Assembly: GCA_017540945.1 (NCBI GenBank)
Contig: JAFYAB010000145.1
Coordinates: 1-6,956, forward strand
DNA: 6,956 nt
Direction: 5' to 3'
Source of the DNA: Oscillospiraceae bacterium
GTDB lineage: Bacteria; Bacillota_A; Clostridia; Oscillospirales; Oscillospiraceae
Shown here: positions 1-5,210 of the stretch, in pieces
How the letters are laid out: each line of letters opens with the position of its first letter
Position numbering within the stretch: the first letter of the stretch is position 1
Notes under the pieces: generated by a model
Databases searched by the model: none
Told to the model about the DNA's origin: nothing
Seen by the model: only the letters and a program-made list of their open reading frames with translations
Position numbers and translations under genes: made by a program

Positions 1-51
1 CCGACCTACTGCTTAGAAGGCAGTTGCTCTATCCAGCTGAGCTACTGGCGT
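1..51 (-). tRNA. tRNA-Arg, anticodon TCT, 3' part missing at the window edge
   Basis: Read on the minus strand, the sequence begins with a seven-base acceptor arm (ACGCCAG), then U8-A9 and a D-arm with GCTC/GAGC stems. The anticodon arm follows, with stem ACTGC/GCAGT and loop CTTCTAA. The anticodon TCT lies at 15-17 and reads AGA, and AGG by wobble. The variable loop is visible, but the T-arm, acceptor 3' strand and any CCA lie beyond base 1. It starts 3 bp after the CCA of the tRNA-Gly upstream of it, so the two are almost certainly processed from one transcript. Confidence 0.93.
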
Positions 52-54
52 ATA

Positions 55-129
55 TGGAGCGAGTGATGGGAATCGAACCCACGCCCACAGCTTGGAAGGC
101 TGTTGTACTAGCCGTTATACTACACCCGC
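55..129 (-). tRNA. tRNA-Gly, anticodon TCC, CCA encoded
   Basis: This is a complete 72-nt tRNA body plus a genomically encoded CCA (55-57). The acceptor stem is GCGGGTG/CACTCGC with U as discriminator. The anticodon stem ACAGC/GCTGT encloses the loop CTTCCAA, with anticodon TCC at 94-96. The T-arm GTGGG-TTCGATT-CCCAT is canonical. It reads GGA, and GGG by wobble. It is the first gene of a tRNA-Gly/tRNA-Arg transcript, preceded by a strong promoter at 157-185. Confidence 0.96.
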
Positions 130-156
130 AGCTTCCCTGACTCAATCAGCTTTAGA

Positions 157-185
157 ATTCTATCATAAGTTTGTGTAAAAGTCAA
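157..185 (-). promoter_or_regulatory. Promoter of the tRNA-Gly/tRNA-Arg unit
   Basis: On the minus strand a -35 box TTGACT (180-185) is separated by exactly 17 bp from a -10 box TAGAAT (157-162). Each matches the sigma-A consensus at five of six positions. Transcription should start near base 150, about 20 nt before the mature tRNA 5' end. The -35 box contains the TGA stop codon (182-184) of the NUDIX gene, so the promoter is partly embedded in coding sequence. Confidence 0.8.
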
Positions 186-667
186 GGATTTTTCTTTGTA
201 ATTTCCAAGGGAATTCCATTCAGCACCGCTTCGCCCAGCGTCTCCCCCTCGTAGCGAAGCTTGAGAGAGAAAAAAGGAACCCGACGCTCCAGCAGATCCA
301 GGAAGATCCGATCTCCCGCCCACTGGGGCAGAGCATGGACTTTCTCCTTCGGGACCCACTCCAAAACGCCCTCATCGCAGTCCCGCAGACGGCCGGTGAA
401 GCGCTCCGCATGAAAGAGGTGCATGTATTCTCCCTCCCAGCGGTCGGAGACGAAGGTCACAATACCGCAGTAGCGGGGCTTGTCCAGGGCCAGACCCGTT
501 TCCTCCAGGGCCTCCCGCAGTACGCAGTCCTCGGGACTCTCGTTCTCCTCGAAGTGTCCCCCGATGCCCACCCACTTGTCGTGATTCACGTCGTTTTCTT
601 TTTTGATCCTGTGCAAGAGGAGGTAGCAATCGTTCTGTTCGATGTAGCAGAGCGTGGTGTTTTTCAT
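182..667 (-). CDS. NUDIX hydrolase, MutT/8-oxo-dGTP diphosphatase-like
   Basis: This 161-residue cytosolic protein has a complete NUDIX box (GX5EX7REUXEEXGU) at residues 37-59. Gly37, Glu43, Arg51-Glu52 and Glu55-Glu56-x-Gly58 are all present and should form the Mg2+ site for nucleoside-diphosphate hydrolysis. The preceding KWVGIGGHFE segment and the C-terminal F-S-L-K-L-R-Y stretch resemble clostridial proteins annotated as 8-oxo-dGTP diphosphatase. That activity would sanitise oxidised nucleotides, but NUDIX substrate range cannot be read from the box alone. The ATG at 665-667 is preceded by a modest purine-rich RBS (AAAAGGGA). No terminator follows the gene. Its stop lies in the tRNA promoter, so readthrough into the tRNAs is possible. 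Confidence 0.9.
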   Translation of the reverse strand: MKNTTLCYIEQNDCYLLLHRIKKENDVNHDKWVGIGGHFEENESPEDCVLREALEETGLALDKPRYCGIVTFVSDRWEGEYMHLFHAERFTGRLRDCDEGVLEWVPKEKVHALPQWAGDRIFLDLLERRVPFFSLKLRYEGETLGEAVLNGIPLEITKKNP

Positions 668-740
668 GTTCGTTCCCTTTTCATAGGCCGGGAGAAGCAG
701 TGCTTGTCCGACCCTTCGATTCGCAGAGACGTTTCGGCGG

Positions 741-777
741 AGGAGCCGTGCCCGCTCCTGCGTTGATCAACGGCAGG
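741..777 (-). other. Two overlapping hairpins after the lipid kinase gene
   Basis: The gap 668-782 holds two inverted repeats. One pairs AGGAGC (741-746) with GCTCCT (754-759) across a 7-nt loop. The other is CCTG-CGTTGATCAACG-G-CAGG (757-777), centred on a 12-bp palindrome with a one-base bulge. They share bases 757-759, so they cannot both form fully. The position just after the stop of the kinase gene suggests a weak terminator or a processing structure, but neither is followed by a T-run. I see no convincing promoter for the NUDIX gene in this gap. Confidence 0.35.
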
Positions 778-782
778 GGCCG

Positions 783-1667
783 TCAAATCACGATATTGAC
801 GGCGCTGTGGAGGTTCTCGATCTCGATGCGTTCGCTGCCCTGGGCAAACTCACCGTCCAGGGTCCAATCCATGCCTGGGTCGGCCTCCACAGTGACCCGC
901 CGGGCGGGGCGGAAGACGATGGAGGGAGAGTCGTATTTTTGGGAGGTCAAGGCACGGATGACCTCCGCCAGCTGGACCATGTTTTCGGGGTATTTCACCA
1001 GCAGCAGCTCAAAGAGCCCGTCGTTCATGTCCACGATATCCGGGTCCAGGGTCAGGATGCCGCCCACGGAGGTGGAGTTGCTGACGGCGCCGAAGATGTA
1101 GTCGCCCGCCTCCTGCTCTCCGTTGTCCAGGGTCAGGGTCACATGATAGCGGTGCAGAGAGGAGAGCTCCTTGATGCCGCCGAGGATGTAGGCCAGGTGG
1201 CCCAGCGCGTTCTTGACGCTCTGGGAGGTGGCGTAGGAGGTCTTGGTGAAGGCGCCGAAGGAGGCTACGTAGGTGAAGCAGCGTTCCCGGAAGCGGCCGA
1301 TATCATAGGCCTGAGGGCGTCCGGCCACAATGTCCTGGGCCGCCTGAATGACATTTTTGGACAGGCCCAGGCTGGCGGCAAAATCGTTGGTGGAGCCGGC
1401 GGGGATGTAGCCGATGGGAGTCTTGATGTCGGCGCGGACCACGCCGGTGATCACCTCGTTAAAGGTGCCGTCGCCGCCAATGCATACCACCAGATCCGCC
1501 TGCCCGCCGCCCTCCATGGTCAGCTGCGTACCGTCACCCTGCTTTTGGGTGAAATGAACGACGCATTCATAGCCGGCGCGATCGAAAACGGAAAGGATCT
1601 CCAGCAGATGGGGATTGGCTTTTTTCATACCGGCGGCGGGGTTCATAATGAGCAGCAGGCGTTTCAT
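783..1667 (-). CDS. Diacylglycerol kinase-like lipid kinase (DgkB/YegS/BmrU family)
   Basis: This 294-residue protein has the full DAGK catalytic-domain signature. MNPAAG (8-13) is the N-terminal nucleotide-binding turn. CIGGDGTFNEV (62-72) contains the GGDGT ATP-binding motif, and YIPAGSTNDFA (87-97) is the usual third motif. A C-terminal LDGE (270-273) supplies the Asp expected as catalytic base. The family phosphorylates diacylglycerol or related lipids at the inner membrane face, recycling diacylglycerol released during lipoteichoic acid synthesis or making minor phospholipids. The exact lipid is not determinable here. Length is typical for the family (about 290-310). The start is ATG 1665-1667, because GGAGG (1676-1680) lies 8 nt upstream. 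The in-frame TTG at 1680-1682 overlaps that RBS. The gene is divergent from the cell-wall pair. Confidence 0.92.
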   Translation of the reverse strand: MKRLLLIMNPAAGMKKANPHLLEILSVFDRAGYECVVHFTQKQGDGTQLTMEGGGQADLVVCIGGDGTFNEVITGVVRADIKTPIGYIPAGSTNDFAASLGLSKNVIQAAQDIVAGRPQAYDIGRFRERCFTYVASFGAFTKTSYATSQSVKNALGHLAYILGGIKELSSLHRYHVTLTLDNGEQEAGDYIFGAVSNSTSVGGILTLDPDIVDMNDGLFELLLVKYPENMVQLAEVIRALTSQKYDSPSIVFRPARRVTVEADPGMDWTLDGEFAQGSERIEIENLHSAVNIVI

Positions 1668-1684
1668 CGCAGGGACCTCCAAGA

Positions 1685-1701
1685 ATGGGATATTCTCCCA
1701 T
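1685..1701. repeat. Operator-like inverted repeat at the kinase transcription start
   Basis: ATGGGA (1685-1690) and TCCCAT (1696-1701) form a perfect 6-bp inverted repeat around a 5-bp spacer, TATTC. It lies between the extended -10 box (1703-1708) and the RBS (1676-1680) of the lipid kinase gene, where transcription should begin. A dimeric regulator could bind here, or the element could be a short 5' hairpin. No regulator family is recognised from the sequence. Confidence 0.35.
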
Positions 1702-1702
1702 A

Positions 1703-1711
1703 ATTATACCA
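1703..1711 (-). promoter_or_regulatory. Extended -10 promoter for the lipid kinase gene
   Basis: On the minus strand a perfect TATAAT (1703-1708) is preceded by TGG, giving the extended -10 element TGnTATAAT. No good -35 hexamer lies 16-18 bp upstream, which is acceptable for an extended -10 promoter. A consensus TTGACA is present at 1716-1721 but is only 7 bp from the -10. The predicted leader is about 30 nt. Confidence 0.6.
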
Positions 1712-1740
1712 CGGCTGTCAAGTGGACGCACATATAGCAC

Positions 1741-1769
1741 TTGCAAAGCGGCGAAGAATGTGGTAAACT
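1741..1769 (+). promoter_or_regulatory. Promoter of the femX-like/racemase operon
   Basis: TTGCAA (1741-1746) and TAAACT (1764-1769) are spaced by 17 bp, and TGG directly precedes the -10 as an extended element. Each hexamer matches consensus at four or five positions. Predicted transcription starts near 1776, giving a roughly 30-nt leader before the ATG at 1807. Confidence 0.55.
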
Positions 1770-1795
1770 ATATGAAAATCTGTAAAAGGGAGATT

Positions 1796-1810
1796 ATGTC
1801 TGCGTCATGA
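1796..1810 (+). other. Possible four-codon leader ORF overlapping the femX-like start
   Basis: ATG TCT GCG TCA TGA begins 3-4 nt after the purine-rich RBS (AAGGGAGA, about 1786-1793). Its TGA overlaps the ATG of the femX-like gene (ATG 1807-1809, TGA 1808-1810). The distance from this RBS to the main ATG is 14 nt, unusually long, so start-stop coupling through this tiny frame is conceivable. The spacing to the mini-ORF ATG is itself short, so this may be chance. Confidence 0.25.
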
Positions 1811-2895
1811 CAGAGATCATCAACGAAAAGACCCTGGCGGAGTATGAAGCCTTTGTGCAGGGCCACCCCAAGGGGAATTTTGCCCAGAGCTCCTATTGGG
1901 CCAAGCAGAAATCCGCCTGGACCTGGCGGGCCATCGCCTGCCGGGGCGAGGATGGGAAGATCAAGGGCACCCTGTCGATCCTGATCCGCAAGATGCCCGG
2001 CTTCGGCAGAGCCATGATGTACGCCAGCCGCGGCCCCGTCTGCGATATTGACGACTATGCCACCATGGACGAGCTCTTCGCCAAGGCCAGGGAGCTGGCC
2101 AAGGAGTTCAAGGCCTACGTCTTCAAGATCGATCCCGACATTCCATCCTCCGAGACCGCCTTCACCGACTACATGCTGAAATACGGCTTTGTGCTGAAGT
2201 CCGGCGGCGCGGAATTTGAGTCCGTTCAGCCCCAATATGTGTTCCGCCTCTACCTGAACGGCAGGAACGAGGAGGAGCTGATGGCCTCCTTCCACCAGAA
2301 GACCCGTTACAACATTCGCCTTGCCCAGCGCAAGGGCGTGCAGGTGGAGATCTGCGGCAAGGAGATGGTGCCGGAGTTCGGCCGTCTCATGGTCACCACC
2401 GGCGTCCGGGATGGCTTCGTCACCCGCCCGCCCGAGTATTTCGCGGAGATGCTGGACAACCTGGGCGAGCACGCCCGGCTCTATATGGCATTCATCGACG
2501 AGCCCCAGGAGGACGGGAGCACCAAGCGAAAGGCCATCGCCGGGACCCTGGCCATCTGGTACGGCGACAAGGTTTGGTATCTCTACGGCGCCAGCTCCAA
2601 CGAGGACCGCAACTACATGCCCAACTACCTGCTTCAGTGGAACATGATCCGCTGGGCGGTGGAGAAGGGCTGCCGGGTCTACGACTTCCGGGGCGTCCCC
2701 GGGGACGTGGGGGAGGACCATCCGCTCTACGGCCTGGTGAAGTTCAAGCGGGGCTTCAACGGCGACTACACCGAGTTTGTGGGCGAGATGGACCTGGTGC
2801 TGAGCCCCTTCTGGTACAAGACCATCAACAAGACCGCCAAGCTCTACGGCAAGCTGGTCTCCAAGGTTTATAAAATCAAAAACCGCGGCAAGTAA
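1807..2895 (+). CDS. FemX/FemAB-family peptidoglycan aminoacyltransferase
   Basis: This 362-residue cytoplasmic protein has the two-GNAT-domain layout of the FemABX family. Recognisable blocks are FAQSSYWAKQK (25-35), MMYASRGPV (70-78), KTRYNIRLAQRKGV (165-178), WYLYGASS (257-264), YDFRGVPG (292-299) and GLVKFKRGFNG (309-319). Family members transfer an amino acid from aminoacyl-tRNA to the lysine or diamino acid side chain of the peptidoglycan stem peptide. This builds the interpeptide bridge. No long coiled-coil tRNA-binding arm is evident between the domains, so it resembles the compact FemX of Weissella more than FemA. The donor amino acid cannot be predicted. Upstream in-frame codons contain no other start before a stop at 1783-1785. 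It is followed 37 bp later by the racemase gene, with no terminator between. Confidence 0.9.
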   Translation: MTEIINEKTLAEYEAFVQGHPKGNFAQSSYWAKQKSAWTWRAIACRGEDGKIKGTLSILIRKMPGFGRAMMYASRGPVCDIDDYATMDELFAKARELAKEFKAYVFKIDPDIPSSETAFTDYMLKYGFVLKSGGAEFESVQPQYVFRLYLNGRNEEELMASFHQKTRYNIRLAQRKGVQVEICGKEMVPEFGRLMVTTGVRDGFVTRPPEYFAEMLDNLGEHARLYMAFIDEPQEDGSTKRKAIAGTLAIWYGDKVWYLYGASSNEDRNYMPNYLLQWNMIRWAVEKGCRVYDFRGVPGDVGEDHPLYGLVKFKRGFNGDYTEFVGEMDLVLSPFWYKTINKTAKLYGKLVSKVYKIKNRGK

Positions 2896-2932
2896 ACACG
2901 CACCCCCTATCTTTTCATTCTGAGGTGTCGTT

Positions 2933-4021
2933 ATGAAAGCATACGTTGTCGAGCGGGAAGCGCTCATCCACAATATTCAGGCCATCCGATCCTTTGCGGG
3001 CGAGGTGCCCGTCTGGGCCGTGCTCAAGGGCAACGGCTACGGCATCGGCATTGTACCCTTCTCCAGGATCCTCTGGGAGAACGGGATCGACCGCTTCGCC
3101 GTGACGGAGCTCCGGGAGGCGGAGACTCTGCGGGAGAACTACCCCGACGCGCCCATCCTGATGATGCGCTCCACCGCGGACCCCGCGGAGATTCATGAGC
3201 TGCTGGATCTGGGGGTCATCCTGACGGTGGGCTGCTATGAGACTGCGGTAGCCATCAACGGCATCGCCGCCGAGCGCTCTGCGGTGGCCCAGGTCCACCT
3301 GGCGGTGGACACCGGCATGGGCCGCTATGGCTTTTTGCCCGACGATGTGGACAAGATCATCTCCGTCTATGAGTATATGAAGAACCTGCAGATCTGCGGG
3401 ATCTTCACCCACTTCCACAGCTCCTTCTCCAACGAAAAGGCCACCCGCCAGCAGTATGAGAAGTTCGCCGCCGTGGTGGAAAAGCTGCGGGCCGCGGGCT
3501 ATGACACCGGCATGGCCCACTGCTGCAATTCCCATGCCTTCGTCCGCCATCCCGAAATGCACATGAACGGGGTTCGCATCGGCTCCGCCTTCCTGGGCAG
3601 GCTCAGCTTCAAGGACAAGCTGGGGCTTAAAAAGGTGGGCTGTGTGGAATGCACGGTGGAGGAGATCCGCTGGATCCCCAAAGGCCAGACCGTGGGCTAT
3701 TCCGCCGGCTTCAAGGCCAAGCGGCCTCTGCGTACCGCCGTCATCGGCGTGGGCTATTACAACGGCCTGGCCATGGTCCGGGAGAACGACATCTGCCGCT
3801 TCCGGGACAGCGTACTGGGGATTCTGCACCACTTCAAAAATATCTTCTTCCCCCGGAAGATCCTGGTGAGTGTGAACGGCCACAAGTGCCGGCTCCTGGG
3901 CCACGTGGGCATGGTCCACGCGGTGATCGACGTGACGGATGTGGACTGCGCCGTGGGCGATAAGGTCGTCGCCGCCGTCAATCCCCTGGTGGTCAAGGGC
4001 CTGCGGGTCCAGTACCGTTGA
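2933..4021 (+). CDS. alr: Divergent alanine racemase (fold-type III PLP enzyme)
   Basis: This 362-residue protein belongs to the alanine racemase family, which interconverts L- and D-alanine (or another small amino acid) for cell-wall synthesis. AVLKGNGYGIG (29-39) carries the PLP lysine Lys32. VDTGMGRYG (125-133) holds the arginine facing the PLP pyridine. HCCNSHAF (196-203) and MNGVRIGSAFLG (211-222) are phosphate- and cofactor-site blocks. VGYSAGF (254-260) carries the likely second catalytic base, Tyr256. There are three departures from classical Alr. The position of the carbamylated lysine is Ala124. The usual S-M-D motif is G-M-V (326-328). About 20 extra residues lie near 283-312. The RBS GAGGT (2922-2926) is 6 nt before ATG. 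Linkage to the FemX-like gene supports a cell-wall role, but substrate is uncertain. Confidence 0.85.
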   Translation: MKAYVVEREALIHNIQAIRSFAGEVPVWAVLKGNGYGIGIVPFSRILWENGIDRFAVTELREAETLRENYPDAPILMMRSTADPAEIHELLDLGVILTVGCYETAVAINGIAAERSAVAQVHLAVDTGMGRYGFLPDDVDKIISVYEYMKNLQICGIFTHFHSSFSNEKATRQQYEKFAAVVEKLRAAGYDTGMAHCCNSHAFVRHPEMHMNGVRIGSAFLGRLSFKDKLGLKKVGCVECTVEEIRWIPKGQTVGYSAGFKAKRPLRTAVIGVGYYNGLAMVRENDICRFRDSVLGILHHFKNIFFPRKILVSVNGHKCRLLGHVGMVHAVIDVTDVDCAVGDKVVAAVNPLVVKGLRVQYR

Positions 4022-4055
4022 GTCGGGACCGCGGACTTGCCCGCGAAACAGGAAC

Positions 4056-4095
4056 GTCCCGGCCCCCGCTCCGAGCTCGGAGCGGGGGCCGGGAC
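4056..4095. terminator. 40-bp perfect palindrome, probable bidirectional terminator
   Basis: Twenty bases starting GTCCCGG (4056-4075) are the exact reverse complement of the next twenty ending CCGGGAC (4076-4095), with no spacer and a GAGCTC centre. In RNA either strand folds into a GC-rich stem of about 18 bp with an AGCU loop. It lies 34 bp after the racemase stop and 17 bp before the end of the convergent TIGR04255 gene. Downstream bases are only moderately T-rich on both strands (TTCGTCTGTGTCT on plus, GTTCCTGTTT on minus). A 5-bp mini-hairpin (CGCGG 4030-4034 / CCGCG 4041-4045) precedes it. Confidence 0.75.
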
Positions 4096-4112
4096 TTCGT
4101 CTGTGTCTGGGA

Positions 4113-4901
4113 TCAACCCAGCAGCTCGGGCTCCATGGCCTCGTGGAGCCGCTGCGTCAGGGCGCCGGCAAAGAGGCGGTCCGCCTGGATGTGGACGGTC
4201 TGGAGGGCCGGGGCGCACTGCTCCACCGGCAGCTTACCGTTCATGAAGACGTCGTTGTCCAGAATGAACTTGACCTCGCTGTCCTTTACGTTTCCCCGCT
4301 GGAGCATGCCTGGGCCCGCATGGAGCTTGACGCGGCAGCCGCCGGAGACCGCCAGCTCGATGTCCTGCCCGGCCCGGGCGAAGCTTTCCTCCCGGGTGTC
4401 GTCCTCTCCCAGCAGACCCAAATAGCCGGGCTGGAAGAGCTCCCGGAAGGGCACGCCCTCCAGATCCAGAGCCTTGCGGGAAAAGACGTTGATGAAACGC
4501 AGCCCCACCCGCTCAAAGTAGGCGGGGCGATAGATGGGGATGAATTTGGACAGCACGAGATCCAGCTTGGCGGCAAAGTCCTCCCACTGCGTATAAGCCG
4601 GGGTGGCCAGGGCGATGAAGCTGTTGGTCAGATTGACCTTCCATTTGCCGTCGGCGGAGAGGAACTGGTAGTTGATGACCCGCTCGCCCTCCTCCACGCG
4701 GAAATTTCCGGGGCCGCCGGCCAGCTTGGGCTGGGGCTGCTCCTGCAGGCGCTTATATTGGGGGAAGTCCCGGCGGATGGCCTCCTGGAAGTCCGCGGGC
4801 TCCCGGGCGGAGATGGACAGAATGGTGGGGAAGCGGAGCTGACAGATCACCTCCACCAGCTGGCGTTTCCGGTACAGATAACGGTCGCGGTCTAAAAACA
4901 T
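4113..4901 (-). CDS. TIGR04255-family protein of unknown function
   Basis: This 262-residue soluble protein has no signal peptide or membrane segment. Its sequence matches the pattern of the sporadically distributed TIGR04255 family. The N-terminal LVEVICQLRFP (15-25) is the family hallmark. A central block follows (GKWKVNLTNSFIALAT, 85-100, then YTQWEDF), then ERVGLRFINVF (130-140). An ILDNDVFMNG strand (213-222) precedes a C-terminal helix (HIQADRLFAGALTQRLHEAM, 237-256). I know no established biochemical function for the family. The start is ATG 4899-4901, with GGGAGG 7 nt upstream. The ATG codons at 4914-4916 and 4956-4958 extend the frame but lack a ribosome binding site. It has its own promoter and converges on the racemase, so it looks like a single-gene unit. 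Confidence 0.8.
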   Translation of the reverse strand: MFLDRDRYLYRKRQLVEVICQLRFPTILSISAREPADFQEAIRRDFPQYKRLQEQPQPKLAGGPGNFRVEEGERVINYQFLSADGKWKVNLTNSFIALATPAYTQWEDFAAKLDLVLSKFIPIYRPAYFERVGLRFINVFSRKALDLEGVPFRELFQPGYLGLLGEDDTREESFARAGQDIELAVSGGCRVKLHAGPGMLQRGNVKDSEVKFILDNDVFMNGKLPVEQCAPALQTVHIQADRLFAGALTQRLHEAMEPELLG

Positions 4902-4929
4902 GGCCTTGCCTCCCATGACGTTTTCTTTG

Positions 4930-4958
4930 AGTATAGCACAGCTGATCGGATTTCGCAA
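4930..4958 (-). promoter_or_regulatory. Promoter of the TIGR04255 gene
   Basis: On the minus strand TTGCGA (4953-4958) is followed after 17 bp by TATACT (4930-4935). TGC immediately precedes the -10, giving an extended -10 element. The predicted start near 4923 leaves a leader of about 22 nt carrying GGGAGG. The promoter begins directly after the hairpin ending the selenium operon, so the gene is probably transcribed independently. Confidence 0.7.
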
Positions 4959-4965
4959 GCGTGAA

Positions 4966-5004
4966 ATGATCCCTGCGGCGGGTGTTGGCTGCCGCAGGGA
5001 TCAT
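4966..5004 (-). terminator. Hairpin terminator of the yedE/TusA-like operon
   Basis: ATGATCCCTGCGGC (4966-4979) and its exact complement GCCGCAGGGATCAT (4991-5004) form a 14-bp perfect stem with an 11-nt loop. It starts 2 nt after the TGA of the TusA-like gene on the minus strand. The trailing T-tract is short (TTTC), so termination efficiency is uncertain, but position and stem strength support the call. Confidence 0.72.
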
Positions 5005-5006
5005 CT

Positions 5007-5210
5007 TCATTTCGTCAGCTCCAGCTGGAATTCGTCGCCCTGCTCCGTGACCCGGACCGTGTAGCCCTGGCCGGAGGCAAAGCGGCGGATGTTGCCCACG
5101 GCGCACTGGTCGTCCACCAGGACCGTCAGCGCGGCCGGCGCGTTTCGCTTGACCTCCTGCTGGACCAACAGCACGGGCTGCGGGCAGGAGAGACCTCTGG
5201 CGTCGATCAT
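5007..5210 (-). CDS. TusA/YedF-like single-domain sulfur/selenium carrier
   Basis: This 67-residue protein consists of one TusA (SirA) domain. DARGLSCPQPVL (3-14) contains the family CPxP motif, with Cys9 as the persulfide or selenide-carrying residue. DDQCAVGNIRRFASGQGY (33-50) is the usual second half, and here carries an additional Cys36. TusA proteins relay sulfur as a protein persulfide, and the YedF branch is linked to selenium metabolism. Its ATG (5208-5210) overlaps the yedE stop as ATGA, implying translational coupling and a shared job. Clostridial selenium-associated YedF usually carries a second, DsrE-like domain. Here the protein ends after the TusA domain, as in E. coli YedF. A thiosulfate-use partner like YeeD is the alternative. 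Confidence 0.88.
   Translation of the reverse strand: MIDARGLSCPQPVLLVQQEVKRNAPAALTVLVDDQCAVGNIRRFASGQGYTVRVTEQGDEFQLELTK

Noticed and set aside
1668..1682. TTG start adding five residues to the lipid kinase
   Set aside because: The TTG overlaps the GGAGG that serves the ATG at 1665-1667, and the MNPAAG motif is normally near the N-terminus.
807..1703. Plus-strand frame opposite the lipid kinase gene
   Set aside because: The minus strand carries all DAGK motifs and a good RBS. The plus frame gives a Gly/Val/His-rich sequence without motifs.
3939..4895. Long plus-strand open frame opposite the TIGR04255 gene
   Set aside because: It overlaps the end of the racemase and runs antisense to a gene with family motifs, promoter and RBS. 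Its own translation shows no recognisable domain. Long antisense frames are expected at this GC content.
4902..4958. N-terminal extension of the TIGR04255 protein from upstream ATG codons
   Set aside because: Neither upstream ATG has an RBS, and the first lies within the -35 box of the predicted promoter. ATG 4899-4901 has GGGAGG at ideal spacing.
4966..5009. SECIS-like element after the TGA of the TusA-like gene, which would make it a selenoprotein
   Set aside because: The hairpin begins 2 nt after the TGA, but a second in-frame TGA follows one codon later and the downstream frame has no DsrE or other domain similarity. A plain stop plus terminator explains it.
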